From contig OY282606.1 of the NCBI GenBank assembly GCA_958298945.1, positions 92,139,696 through 92,203,695 of the forward strand: a stretch of DNA of 64,000 nt. The letters are read 5' to 3'. A program made the translations under genes and the position numbers. Origin of the DNA: Atherix ibis. Taxonomy: Eukaryota > Arthropoda > Insecta > Diptera > Athericidae. Each line of letters starts with the position of its first letter. Position 1 is the stretch's first letter. A model generated the notes under the pieces. That model ran no database searches. It saw only the letters and a program-made list of their open reading frames with translations, and had not been told where the DNA came from. Below are positions 36,013 to 48,649 of this stretch, one piece after another.

Positions 36013-37489
36013 AAAAATCAAATAAAAATCAAATAAAAATTTCATCAATTAAATATTGTTTTTTTCTGTGCTTTTTTTTGTTGTTTTGTGATAATTAAAT
36101 ATAAACGATAGAATAGCTAATATTATTTTGGCATATCTGATACATATCACATAAATGCTGCATATTTATTTATGTTGAAATCGTTATAAGATAATATAAT
36201 TGATATGTACGAATTAACCCAGCTTAGATGGTTTCGATGGACGGGGAACAAGGAACGGATCTATGTGAGTCAAGGCCTAGCTTATTGACTACACTGGTCC
36301 GGCATTATCGTATCGTATGCAAGAGTGCACACATACTATATGCTCATACTCGTTAGCTGTACATGTTTTGCGTGCTATGCACAATCTCGGCCTACCCATG
36401 CAGATGACAACAATTATCAGTGCAGATAATTGCCATAGGAAGATGGTATCCATCGTCAGTCAACTTTCTTAACATTTGACAATATAAGATATTCCTAAGG
36501 CAACTTTGACCTTTTAAGCACACACACACACACTTATATTTCTATTATCAAATGTAAACTAGCAGATGTAAATTGAGTAATTTTACACGGTTGCAAGGAC
36601 AGACGGTATCCATGATTCGCTCCATAAATGATTAACTAACATTATTGCTCTTATAGCAAATGCAAAACCGCTTTCTACCATAGAAGTCTATTTACTCTTG
36701 ATTTGTTAATTATATGTAATTATTATGAAATGGTTTATTGTCGAATTAATATTGTTGCAAGGCAAGCGACAAGGAAGAAAAAAGCTACCACATTACAAAT
36801 ATATAACATGTTTTTAACTAAGACAACATTAAATAACGAGAACAAATTTTGTCACAATTACAAATGGGCATGTTACATAGTACTACCATACAACGATTTG
36901 TACAAAACGTGCCAAAAAATATATGTAATTACATGAAAACTTCTTTCATTTATAAACAATTTGCATATGTAGACCATGTTATTGTTATGAAATTTTTAAT
37001 ATTACAAATTTTATTTTGCAATTGTTTAAGTTGCAGTAAAAAAAATGGTTCCACCATTAAAAAATGAAGGGTTAAAAATGCAATGAAATAATGTCAAATT
37101 GCAATTTAATTTATTTCAATTTTAATGCCAATAAATTTTTTTGGTTAATGGCTGATGTTTAAAACGAATTTTACTGCTACATTAAATTGGGGAAAATATA
37201 CAATATACAATATTGCACCTGCAACAGCTATCAGATTTTAAGTGATTTAAAATTATATTTATTAGTTATTTTTAAAAAAAAATCAGTTTTATACTTTTTG
37301 TTTTTGTATTTTAATTGTTTTTTTTCTTCTTCTATCAATTAAATAATATAGGAATATCGATAAAAAACTTTGTAAACTACATTTAAATAGAATATTTTCA
37401 AAATTTAAATATCTATATTATTTTTATTTAATTATAATGATTAAACCTTGCCATTTTATATATTAAATAATATTATTTAAGTAAGTGCA

Positions 37490-38060
37490 TTAAGAATATT
37501 TTTAGAACTCGATAATTTGAGGTAATTTTTGATAACATTTTCCCACATTTCAAGCTTTAATCTAGAGGATTATTTACATCACTAAATGTCAAATTCCGCA
37601 TCCTTAGAACTTATTGTACTATAAAGCCAAAATTTATCTAGTGATATCCTTTTGTTAAAACCATAAATGGTCCAAATTAAAAATTTCAAGCTTTGGCAGT
37701 TCTTATGTAGTCACAGCTTTTTTCATTTTCAGGCCAAAATGCATATCACAAAGTTAATTTTTATAAAATAAAATAACTTCTCTGTAGTTATTTGTATATT
37801 TTTAAAGTCTCATATACGTGTATGTCAAATTTGTTCAGCGACGTAACCACCGATCAAGAAAATTTTGTCCAAAAAATCAGCATCAAAAGCCTAATCAAAG
37901 AAGAAAATTTTATGCAAAAAATCTGCATCAAATTTACTATAAAATGGCAAATTTTGAGCTAAATAAATATTGAGCTCAAAATTTGCCATTTTATAATAAG
38001 ACTGTACTTTTTATAACATCTCAAGCAGATGGATAATGCAGACATTTCTCTTTATCAAAT
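37490..38060 (-). mobile_element. Tc1/mariner-superfamily remnant (family A, copy 6)
   Basis: Minus-strand translation gives LIGGYVAEQI (usual NGYVNKQNC) near 37835-37865 and KLEMWENVIKNYLK near 37510-37560, in the right order for the family. It contains an inverted repeat at 37934-37999 and an imperfect direct repeat of AAGAAAATTTT..AAAAAATC.GCATCAAA (37857 onward and 37910 onward). Confidence 0.5.
37934..37999. repeat. Inverted repeat, 27-bp arms, one mismatch
   Basis: 37934-37960 and 37973-37999 are reverse complements apart from one position, with a 12-nt loop. It is inside family A copy 6. Confidence 0.92.
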
Positions 38061-39699
38061 TCTAGGTTTTTAACGTTTAAATTTATTAAAGTTTTCCAAA
38101 AAAAAATGTAATAAAATTCAAAATTCTATGAGATAATTTTATAGAATTGAGTCTTGAAAAATACTTAAATAAAACATGTTAATTTATTTTAAACAATTTA
38201 TATTGTAATTTTTTAAGAATACACGTTTTTTGAAGTTTAACTTCATAACATTTTATTATAGAGAAATTTTAAAAAATTTGATTTGATGATGAGGTTAGTA
38301 GTTACTGAGTTAATAGGTCTGCAATACTAGTTGAAACACAATTTACTACAGGTTGTAATTACGGATTAATGTCAATTTTATGGAAGCTTTTATATTTAAT
38401 TAATAGTTTAAAGGCAATAAAATTGATTTAAATTACTTTTAGATAAGTTATGAGTTTTGAATTGTTGGTAAAATAAAAACATTTACGAGTAGCCAGAAGA
38501 ACAAAATTTGGGCATAATGTAAGGAAAAAATAATTTTTATTCTAAATTTGATGAATTTACTCGTATTATTATTTTTAATTAAATATGGAAAACTACAATG
38601 CTTTTTTTAGTTGACAAATAATTTATTAAATTTTTTTTTGGAATAGAAGTGCAAATTTGATTTTGACAAATAATTGAGTAATAGTCCTTTAGCTTTCTTT
38701 CAAGGTTTATAAAAGGACATAAGTTAAATTTATTAATTTTACAATGTTTAAAAATTTCAAAGTTTGATGTTGAATTCCACTTGAAAATGTACAAATCTCA
38801 GAAGCAAATATAAGAAATGACAAGTTGGATTCGCATAGAATCGAAAGATATAAATGAAAAGTGAATATTTTTTCAGACCGTATTTACTTATTGCAAATAC
38901 AGATGGTTGAGGTCATGACTAAGATGTGCATCATAAAAATAAGTGATGCTCCATCGTGTACACTACTGTGCAAGTAGTGAAAGTGCATCGAATTGTTGTG
39001 ATTCGATTTAGAAAATAAATACGAATGTATGACTCTTTAGACTTGAAGAAATCGAAGTCGTGAAGTGTGATTAACGAGAAAGCCAGTGACTGGGGTCTAT
39101 ACCTTTGCTGTTGGTATGTGGAGAGAGGGAGTGATGGCATCCAATGTATAGTTGAAAATATTGCATAATTATTCGGTAATATCATATTATATTTACAACA
39201 TTTATTCCTTGTTGACGAATCATTAACTATTACAGTAACAACGAATATTTTCTGCGACTACCGGTAAGGTTGCTCTGATGCTGTATCATTTATTTATTAT
39301 GATATAATTATTTTCGATGCCATAATATACAATAACAGAAAAATATTAGGTTAATCTTTTTTCTCTCGTTAAATAATATTTGCCGATTATTTCTATTCTT
39401 TATATACACAGTTTGTATAATATTGTATGTCTAACGAAGAGAGTACGTTGGAATTTGTACCATTCGGAATTATTCCATTTATTATAGCATTTATTTTTAA
39501 TTTCTTTCTAATAATTACAGCATAAAAATAGAATGTTTTCTTGTATTATAAATTAAGTTTATTAATATAATTGCAAGCAAAACATATTTTCCATTTATTA
39601 TATTTGATATATAATTTAGGGGTTGTTAACAAACATCAAATGTAGTTTAAAAATATTTTACGCTTCCTTTTTTGTACAATACTTAAATTTTGAAATTTA

Positions 39700-40255
39700 C
39701 CCAATAAACATATGAATACACATTGTTCATATAGACCCATAAGCCTGCCCCCAATCCCAGCACAAGTCCTCTCGAAACTTGTCCCAAAACATTTATATTC
39801 CATGCTTGATAAGTGTATTGGCCAGGCTTACTCTTAGATATCAGTAATACATTTGACCGAGTATGACACCCTGGCCTACTCTGGAAATTTAATAAAATTT
39901 TTCAACCCCGCTTATTTTCTTACCATATTCTTTTCGAAAGATATTTAAAAAAAAAATTAAAATAATATTGCTTTATGGTAGCATTCCTGGCCCTTCTTTG
40001 TACAATATTTATACCCACGATACTTATTCCAATGACAAAACCTTAATAGCTATATATGCTGATGACACTGCCATCCTATCACTTTCAAAACTATATTAAT
40101 TCCCTTCAAAATGTTTCAGAAAAGGTAGACGTACAAAAGCGTGTTAATGTAACATTTAATCTTTATCAAAAACTATTCCAATCAATCGTAAATATTATAT
40201 CACAAAAGAATCAGGTACGTTAATTAAGGATATTTTATGAGAACCTAAATTCAAT
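39700..40255 (+). pseudogene. Jockey-type LINE reverse transcriptase remnant with intact YADD box
   Basis: Plus-strand translation reads YRPISLPPIPAQVLSKLVPK and HLYSMLDKCIGQAYS, then after stops and a deletion GSIPGPSLYNIYTHDTYS and LIAIYADDTAILSLSKLY (about 40045-40100). This keeps the catalytic YADD that the copy at 10.15 kb has lost. It ends in VNVTFNLYQKLF near 40185. The stretch between YRPIS and the PGPSLYN box is too short for a full palm, so motif A is missing. It abuts family A copy 7. Confidence 0.78.
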
Positions 40256-40261
40256 ACTGAC

Positions 40262-40690
40262 AAAAAACAAATTTTTTTTTCAACAGTGAGGCTCATTTCT
40301 CGATTTGATAAAACATCAATAAGCCAAATTGGCGAATATGAGTCTCTGGAAATCCACAAGTAACTTTGGATAAGACATTATGTCCGCGAAAAGTGACTGG
40401 CTGATCCGATTGGCTCGTATTTCTTTGAGCCAATCGGATGAGTATTCATTGTGTCAATAGGTAATAAGTATCCTTTAGCTTTAAAGTATTTAAAAACCAA
40501 TATCCGTCAAGTAATGGTATCGAATTGCTACAAATAAAAAAATATTTGGAAAAACTCATCGAAAACTACCTCAAAAACGTCGACTTCTGCAATAAGTCTC
40601 GTACCAGCCATTATGGCAAGGTCTAAACAATATAATTTGATCAGAATTCATCTTTACTGTCCGAAGCGTAAACTGTATAATCGCTTTTTT
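40262..40690 (+). mobile_element. Tc1/mariner-superfamily remnant (family A, copy 7)
   Basis: Plus-strand translation starts SDEAHFSI**NINKPNWRI and continues SGNPQVTLDKT, with PRKVTG: a clear copy of the transposase region around the first catalytic Asp. The next part is deleted and sequence resumes at 40480 with the C-terminal region. A short hairpin (40404-40439) marks the junction. Confidence 0.68.
40404..40439. repeat. Perfect 13-bp inverted repeat
   Basis: ATCCGATTGGCTC at 40404-40416 and its reverse complement at 40427-40439, with a 10-nt loop. It lies at the internal break of family A copy 7. Confidence 0.93.
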
Positions 40691-42884
40691 TATTTTCCTA
40701 CATAAGAACTATGATTTATATTTCATTAATTTTATAAAAATTTCCTAAAGATTGAAGCTTTCCACTAAAATTGTATTGTTGAATATGAAGAAAAGTTAAT
40801 TTCTATATAAATTATTTAAAAAAAAATTACTTTACTTAAATAATATCATTGAAAAGGTCAATATCAATTTTGAATTTTTTTTTGAATAACAGAAATGATC
40901 AAAATTTCATAACCAATCGATCAATATTGATTTTTATTGTCATAATTAACTAGTCCATGACCAAGGGCAGACAGAATAAAGTCTGATAATATTTGCAAAT
41001 TATTATTCAATCGTCTTCGTGAATTTCTTTTAATTTTAAATAAAAATACAATTAAATATACAAAATGCTCTGCAGTGGTGGGTAATATTTTTTCAATGAT
41101 AATGAACTGGTTCAATCTCTGATGTAGAAAAAATCTCAACTCTTAGTTTGTTGTACTCATGTTTACACAAAATTGAGGTGGAATAAAAAAAAACTAAAAC
41201 TTGTGAAAGGTTTTGTCGGTTGAGTCAATTTTTTTCCTTTTCGCCTACAACAATTCGTTAAACAATGTGACATAATGCCACCTGATCTAAGGTTAAGTTA
41301 AATTGACAGAAATCTGATCAGATCTGGGCTTCGGTTTTTCCCACATTCGCACCTCTGTTTACTATTTGCTGTGTGTGTGTGAAAATGAAAATAAAAATGA
41401 CAAAGCGTATTTCTTATCCTCAAATGTTCTGTTGAATTCCAAAAGTAAATATTACATTGAAGTCTTTAAAAAAAAACCACAAGTTAAACACAATAGTTTA
41501 TCTACTTTTTATTAAATAATATTAACCATATAAATATTGATATTAAGTATTTACCCAAAATGTGAGTATTCGAATACTCATAAAATTATGGACGAAGAAA
41601 ATGTGCGAAAATTTATAAACTCTTAGTAAGTGTACATACGAGTTTACCACCTCCTTGAAGACTGTTGCATTTTTGGTCATTTTTACAATTGTTACAAAAT
41701 TTATTCATGTCAGCGTAGGATTTTAGGTAAGTTAGTCATAACGCGTAGGAAATTATTATAAAAATAATATCAATTAAACTTTATTAGCATTATTAATTTT
41801 TACGTAAAATTGTTTAACTTTCATAACAAAAAGAAATTTTAAAAACTACCAATGATCTTATATGTATATTACATGATTTTTTTACTATTATCTCAATAAC
41901 AAAAATTATCTGTGGTCAGTTAACCTTTTATTTATTGATCATAGATCTCTAATAAATATATCTGTAAATTCCAAATTAATTATTTCAAAAATTTCTAAAG
42001 ATCTTTGATTTTTTTTTTAGTTGTTAAATAATTATTGTGTATTGATTATTTTGTAATCAACAATTTGCATTTTCAATCATTTAATTATGAAAAGTATTAT
42101 GTGGTTAGGCTTTTTATTTGGTTAATTTTTATAGACAAAATTGACTGTTTCGAAAAATATTTATATTTGTTAAACTTGAAAATTACTTACTTAATTTGGT
42201 TACTACCAATAGGATGTAAAGTTTTTATTTTAATTTAGAAAAAAAAAACCAAAATGATGGAATAATGAATATTTTAATAAATATTTGTGGTTTTCAAATA
42301 ACTTATAAAAATCAATAAAGTTTAATTAATTTAATAAATTTACTTTTAAATAATTTGTTATTTGAGGTTTTTTTCTCGATTATACGGTTTTATATCAACA
42401 ATTCGAATTGGTACCAAAATAATTGATATCCATATCTTTGTAAACATATTTAAACCATGCTTTTTCTGTAAAATTATCAAAATTACTGAAATTTGAGTAC
42501 TTTAAGCAAATTGAAAATCTTGAACAATAGTTTGTAAAAATGTATCCAAACTGCGGGGTAGCTGAAAATGTTAAAAAGATATTTTTATACTTAATATTTA
42601 ACGAAGATTTTTATACTTAATATGTAGTATTGTATATTATCTAAATAATAGATTTAATTTATTTTAAGAGATTCAAATATAAATAATGGCTTTTTTTTTA
42701 AGAAAGTCTGATATAGACAATGCAATTTATTATTTTTGTCGTATTCTTAATAGTGTCTCATTTTAATGTAAAGAATTGTCCAATTTACAATTTGAAAAGT
42801 ACATCATACTCATTTTATAGATGTCAAATAAATATATATTACATATCAAATTTATTCATATTAAAAATAAAATTTTTTTTAGAC

Positions 42885-43480
42885 CGAACAACGATAAAAA
42901 AATGGGTGATGGTACACCGATTGGGTGCTGGAACAGCAGTCTTTAAATATGCATATTTGTATGGAATTGTGATTGGTTCGTATTTATTTAAAAATGAACA
43001 AAGAGAGACCATTACTGCCAAAATCTGAGCGCTATAACCGTACTGATTTTTTTCAGCTAAAACTGAAAGGATTTTGCCTGAACCACGAATGTTATTTTAA
43101 TAAAATATTGTAGCTTGACAAATTTTGTCTTTGTTGCGCAAAAAATTTGAAGGCCGCGTTATTTTGAGAATTGGTGATATCAATATTAACAAAGATTGCA
43201 AGATCAAGTAAAAAATTATATTTAAACAGATAATTTTTAAATTTAAGTAAAAATGCTCTCGTCAAATAGTGGCTAAAATAATGGTCCAAAAGTGCGAAAA
43301 AGTCATTAAAAATTACCACAAATTGATCTAGTCCTATAAAAAATTTTATAGTAAATAAAATAATGGCAACATAAATTTAATTATATTCAGTTCATATTAA
43401 TTTAAAATTTTAATTTTAAGTATGTTTATTTAGCTTTATTTTCCAAATTGGAAATTGGATAACTTTTTAGTTTCATTTTC
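42885..43480 (+). mobile_element. Tc1/mariner-superfamily remnant (family A, copy 8)
   Basis: The plus strand carries GGTACACCGATTGGGTGCTGG (as GATACGCCGATTGGGTGCCGG in copy 5), then EQRETITAKI (usual VTVN), broken central sequence and SAKKSLKI in place of KVIKNYL. It ends in the shared AT-rich 3' end with TTCCAAATTGGAAATTGGAT near 43445. Stops throughout. Confidence 0.55.
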
Positions 43481-44099
43481 ATCTAACTTCTAGTACAGAA
43501 AGAACTTCGAATTATCTATTAATAAATACAATAACTGTATCTTGATACATATTTGTAAAAAAATCTACTAAAATTCTTATTACTAATCTATTAAGTATAT
43601 ACGACTTTTGAAAAAATCTTCCAACATTTTAATGCTTTAAAATTCTAACTTCTTTTATGACAGTTTTTATGTGTTTCTTTTTGTTGAATAAAAATGTATT
43701 TTTCATATAATAAAAAAATATAATTAAAACTATGGCCTTGTTAAATTATTAATATAAAATTGGCTTACGTTCCCATTAGTTTTGCTTATTCAAGACTGAA
43801 ACTAAAATATTCTTAAGTCACAATAGTCTCTTTATTGAACTGTGATTGATTTATTACTGGTCATAGTAACAAATGCATAAGATATATAATTTGAAAAATA
43901 TATTCAGAATAATTACTTTATTCATACTATAAATACAAATATAAATGATATCATAGAAAAAATTCTATTTATTATGCTTAAGTAGTAAGCATAATATAAA
44001 AAATTACGAAAAAAATTTTTAAAAGAACTTTAAGAAAATTTCAAAAAAAAAAATTAGTAAATAAAATCGAATAAAAATATGATTTTGGCACATAAACAA

Positions 44100-44830
44100 T
44101 AAATTTGGGTCAAGTCAATGAATTATTGAATAGCCACAAATTATCCCAAAGGCAAATATCAGTAAAGTTGAAGAACCAGTTTTCATCATTCTTTGGCTTT
44201 TGTTCGATGCCGTGTCTCAATGGCGTTCCATCAGCAATACTGTCGACTCCCCTAATAGTATAGATAACAACAAAAATAAAAACAGATACAACAACGACAA
44301 CAAACTCAATCAACATTGACAAGAGTTTTTGTTCGACGGACAAAATATTACAGCAATGAAATCGACAGTGCATCGGTAAAAGACGAAGAAAGTTTACTGA
44401 AATGATAACGAACGGGTATCGTAGAGATAAAGGTAACCGCAGAGGAGCAGGCTTAAATAACAGAAATATGTGCCGCCACCTGATGGAGTACATCTCAATA
44501 GTTGTTGAACAACATTAACATCAGTGCCTAAGGCACAGTGGACCACCGATTCATGGTAAGTGCATTGGCACGTAGTACCCCACAAAGATTGAAATCCCTC
44601 CTATCATGACACCCCACTCGCCTCCTCTTGAATCGAATCAATCTAGCTCCCCTTGCATCTTAACATCATCAAGATTCTTCTGTCAAAACCAAACTGATTC
44701 TGTTATAGCAGATACCAATTGCTAACTGCCCTCATCGAAACTAAGGCCCAGTAGTCTTAATGCCATGTTTTAGCACGACAGTGGCAAGTTTGTCTCTTAA
44801 ATCTTTTGTTTCTTCATCGGATGGTGCCAA
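44100..44830. other. GC-richer island with a candidate 5' exon
   Basis: Visibly less AT-rich than its surroundings. On the plus strand it contains an AACAACAA/ACAACGACAAC-rich stretch (44270-44320), a common look of insect 5' UTRs, and a strong donor consensus, TTCATG|GTAAGT, at 44555/44556. On the minus strand 44110-44493 is open, with a hydrophobic Val-rich part, but matches no family I know. It could be an untranslated first exon; nothing in the window shows what it would splice to. Confidence 0.25.
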
Positions 44831-47260
44831 TCCACGTGGAAAATTATTTTATTTAACTGTTCCGTAGATAGAGCTATGCACTTAATTGTAAATTTTCTTT
44901 AGTTTTTTTCTTTACAATACGTTTTTTATTTTATGACTTACTCAATTAGTAATGGACATAATAACAACCTAAAGTAAATTAATAAATTAAGTAAATCACT
45001 TTTGATTTAAGTATTTCTCAAATGAAAAATTTATTCAAAAAATTCTCAAAGCTAAGTTGGTTCATATTTTTAAATTGAATTTGAAATCAGCATTTTCTAT
45101 TTCACATTTTAAATAGGAATTTTCACAAATAACATAAAGCTACTGGGAAATTGGTAATTAAAGAAAAATATTGTGCATATGTAATTACTAAGGAAGATGT
45201 TTTTTTTACGTCTTTAAATTAGGTACAAACATAAACGAAGGTTTATTCCAAGGTACCTTTTGGGATTGGGTGCATTTTAATATTTTGTAATACTTTGCCA
45301 TTTGGATAAAGAGTTTTATTCCAATTTGGTTCGCTGATTGGCACATTTACATAGTCTGTGTATATTCTTTATATCCATTTAATTGGCCTTGAGTTATTTA
45401 ATTTTGAATAATGCGGTAATATTGCTAATTTCTTTGTTTTCATCTTGATCTATGTACTAGAGAATTTGATTAAATGCACTGTTATGGATGTGCGAAAGGA
45501 GAAATCAGGTAAGATCAAAGATTGGGGTCATAATCAAGTTTTCATGCTTTCTTCATTAGTCAGATATATGTTTTCCCAATAATGAAAATGTGATGAGTAA
45601 ACGAATAATTTCAAGTACTATAATTATTGATTAGAGATTTACAAGAAAACCACCAATTCGTTCATCAAAATTACATTGGACGTGCGTCAAACTCTTGATG
45701 AGAAAAACTCTGAAAGGCAGACAAATTTTTGCGGTTAGATTATTTTCCTTTTCAACCAAAAATTTACTTATGCAAATAAAAAAAAACTATCTAGAAATAA
45801 ATTTGTTATGGTAATTTGAATATTATCGCTTTCGTAAGAGCTTCCAATTTACATTTGATAAGATAATTCACAGGTTTTGGAAAAAGAAATTAATAACAAT
45901 ATGACAGAAAATAGGTACTTATATAGTTTGGAGAGTTGATATTTTAATTTTTATTTTTATGATATAAGTATGGGCAATTACATTTGAGTGTAAATCATAA
46001 ATTAAAGACGAAACCATTAATCACGATTACAAAGAGACATCTTTATTCGGCTTGTACACGGGCACTATCTATTAGGACGCTTGACGGATTTGGTCATACT
46101 TAGGCTAATATTGCAAAAGTGTAGAGTTCACCTAAAAAAAGCAATTGCCATTTGCAAATTAGTCAGTCATAGGCTACTCTCTAGTATAAGTGAAAAATGT
46201 GGAATAGTTTTCTATGACATTGACGAGATTGTTATTATAAGGCTTTCTGTGTCAGCACGCTTTAGCGTTAAATAATTTTTAAACAGCATACAGGTAAAAG
46301 ATAAAAATGAGCATAGAAATAAATTAAACTCAGAAATAAATAAGACAAAAAAATAAAATATTATAACCGAGAAAAAACAATGATAAATTACACAATCATA
46401 TGCTAGTATTATTTATTAATGCCAGATTTAAATACGTGCAATAATGTATGTACATACACCAAGTATGTTAAGTATAGAAACGGGCGTTGACAGCAGGTGA
46501 ATTGAACTCCTCCCAAAAATTGATGAAAGTTTTTCTTACCTTCAAATAACTTTTCGATAATCAAATAGGAACAATAATAAAACCAAACTGATAAATTATC
46601 TCAAATATAAATAAATAATACTCTTATTTCAGATAATTTAATACCTTACGCACTACAAGAGTACTCACAATAGTCTACGGCACTACACTCATATTGTAGT
46701 GTACTATTTATAAAAATAACTAAGCTCTTTTCAAATTTAATTTGTCATCAAAATATTTCTAATAGTTTCAAGTAGGCCTCATTACGATACATGATACTAA
46801 ATTCTAAGAAGTTTGGTTAAGAAAAAAATATATCAACTGAACAGAAGATTGTTTGCGTTAAAAAAATATTACATGTCGGAAATAGGTGTGATCAGTCATC
46901 CACATGACCCTTTCCGCTTTGGTTTTCCAATTGTGGTTGCTATGTGTATTAACCACCAATTGGGAAAACACTAGAACAATATTTTTCGAAGGTTGAACCA
47001 GAGGAATGGCTTTGCATAAATTTTTAACTAAAAGATTTCTGTAAAACTTTAAATTTTTCTTATTGATTTAATGTAATTCAATTTAATTTTGTAGTTCTCT
47101 AACAATATCAAATTAATATAGTAGTAGATATTTTTATTTTTTTAAGAATCTAAATTTATTGTTTCGATCAGTTGAAAATTTTTAATTTTTAGTTAGAACA
47201 GTAACTATTTTTTGATTTTCTTAAAAAATATTTTTAATATAAAAAAAAAACAAATGCAAG
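44831..47260. other. AT-rich interval, no gene recognised
   Basis: A short open stretch at 46081-46275 is not recognised. A hairpin with imperfect 17-19-nt arms (GTTTTCCAATTGTGGTT and its near complement) lies at 46921-46969. Nothing else can be supported. Confidence 0.5.
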
Positions 47261-47325
47261 GAGTATAGTCGACATGTGGCAGAAAAGTAATAAAACTAAA
47301 TGTTATCCTTTTGAGAGTAGATTCA

Positions 47326-47415
47326 TTAAGTGGAAGCGTTGTTTCCAGTCTTCGTAGCAGCGCTAGAAGGCTTCAACTAGAATCAGCTCCTGGGTTACCC
47401 AACTTTACGTAAAGA
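47326..47415. repeat. 90-bp direct repeat, copy 1
   Basis: Identical over 90 nt to 47824-47913, 498 bp away, inside the mariner shell. The exact identity contrasts with the decayed ends of the element, so the duplication is probably recent or has been corrected. Confidence 0.93.
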
Positions 47416-47823
47416 AAAAGTCACACAATCTAAGATCAGCTTAATAGAGGGCCTAAAGAATTACAGGAATCCTTTTTTCCATAAAAACCCGTTGATAGAG
47501 ATAGCAGTCATGGTGGAGCATCCAAGTGTATTTATAGTCTGATCTGACGTGAAAAAAACCTTTTTGTGAGATTTTCAATAACTTCGTTATAAAAAAAATT
47601 GTTGACTGTTTATCTTAGACGGTCTGATCTAATTAGAGCCTTAATTGGTTCTACATTTTCATCAGTTTTTTTGTTAAAGACCTTCCAGAGCGAGGCGCAT
47701 TTTTCACAGCTTTTGGGATCTCCAAAAACGTTTTATCGCATCAAAAAGCTTACGTTCAGGTAAATAGAGGGTCTAAAGAAGTAAGATCGGATAAATAGAG
47801 GGTCTAAAGAACTACAGAAATCT

Positions 47824-47913
47824 TTAAGTGGAAGCGTTGTTTCCAGTCTTCGTAGCAGCGCTAGAAGGCTTCAACTAGAATCAGCTCCTGGGTTACCCAA
47901 CTTTACGTAAAGA
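47824..47913. repeat. 90-bp direct repeat, copy 2
   Basis: Second copy of the repeat at 47326-47415. Just before it TAAATAGAGGGTCTAAAGAA occurs twice (47761-47780 and 47792-47811, period 31), and a diverged third version is at about 47440-47460. Confidence 0.93.
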
Positions 47914-48229
47914 TGTCATCTCCATAGATTTAGGGCCATCCAAAAATGCTTTATGGCACCGTAAAACTTGCGCTCCTATATGCTCGTTGCATCAAACTTG
48001 CGAATTCACCAAATTCAACACAAAATTTGATTGCACATTGTTACTTCAAGTTTTGTTGCGCAATTTTGGGGACTGAACGTTTAAAAGTAGAGGGGGTACC
48101 TTGGACTGAACGTGAAACTTAGTAGAGGGGATACCCGCGGTATTTCCAAATTACTGTTAATGATGACAGTTTTGCTACTTTTCTGCTAAATCTCGTATAC
48201 CAAACTTTACCGTTCTACTAAGCGTTGCA

Positions 48230-48436
48230 ATCCGTTTACTCCAAAATCTTCCAAAGATGCTTCTTTCATCGTAACTTAAATCTTCCATTTATTGGGAATT
48301 TGTGCGCTTCTCATTATAAAAAGCTTATTTCCCGATTATCCTTCCATAATAATCCTCTCCTCCATTACCTTCGCCAAAAGTAGTCATCTAAATTTTAACA
48401 TTTGCCAGATCGCTCTTAGTAATGCCATACCTCGTA
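48230..48436 (-). mobile_element. Possible second mariner fragment ending in a TIR-like sequence
   Basis: Read on the minus strand, the sequence from 48436 begins CGAGGTATGGCATTAC, very close to the end of the outer mariner at 33075. No transposase could be read and no second end was found. Confidence 0.3.
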
Positions 48437-48649
48437 CAAATATGTCCTCATAAATGACTAAATATTTTTTAATCTTTCATATTAAAATTTTCTTGCCTCG
48501 GCAGTCAATTGATCCAAACAGAAGTAAAGTAATCTGAATAGTACTGGGTTTGGCCGAAAATCATTGACCGTGATTTTGGTGTGAAATTTCGTTTATACAG
48601 CAAGATGTTGTGTTGAAGAAAATTAAAATGAAAAAAAAAATTTTACTCT

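Larger units (their letters stand above)
36013..39690. other. Upstream flank: AT-rich DNA with one GC-richer island
   Basis: 36190-36500 is visibly less AT-rich than its surroundings and lies just upstream of coding exon 1 of the receptor gene, so it could hold an untranslated exon or promoter; no motif proves this. 36519-36533 is a short CA repeat. 36.5-39.7 kb is AT-rich without a recognised gene, apart from family A copy 6. Confidence 0.4.
47268..48195 (-). mobile_element. Degenerate mariner shell with internal duplications
   Basis: The ends are similar when inverted: GTGGCAGAAAAGTAATAAAACT at left, and TTTAGCAGAAAAGTAGCAAA read inward from the right. TA flanks both (47266-47267, 48196-48197). 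Minus-strand translation near 48060-47985 gives QQNLK*QCAIKFCVEFGEFA and MQRAYR, matching the mariner N-terminus EQRCAIKFC. The rest does not read as transposase and is filled with duplicated sequence. Confidence 0.6.

Noticed and set aside
42720..43028. Plus-strand open frame of 102 codons
   Set aside because: The first half is ordinary AT-rich sequence and the second half is a piece of family A copy 8; not a gene.
44110..44493. Minus-strand open frame of 127 codons with a Val/Phe-rich hydrophobic part
   Set aside because: No recognisable domain, no splice or start context, and the hydrophobic run comes from an AAC/ACA-rich plus-strand stretch. Kept only as an island note.
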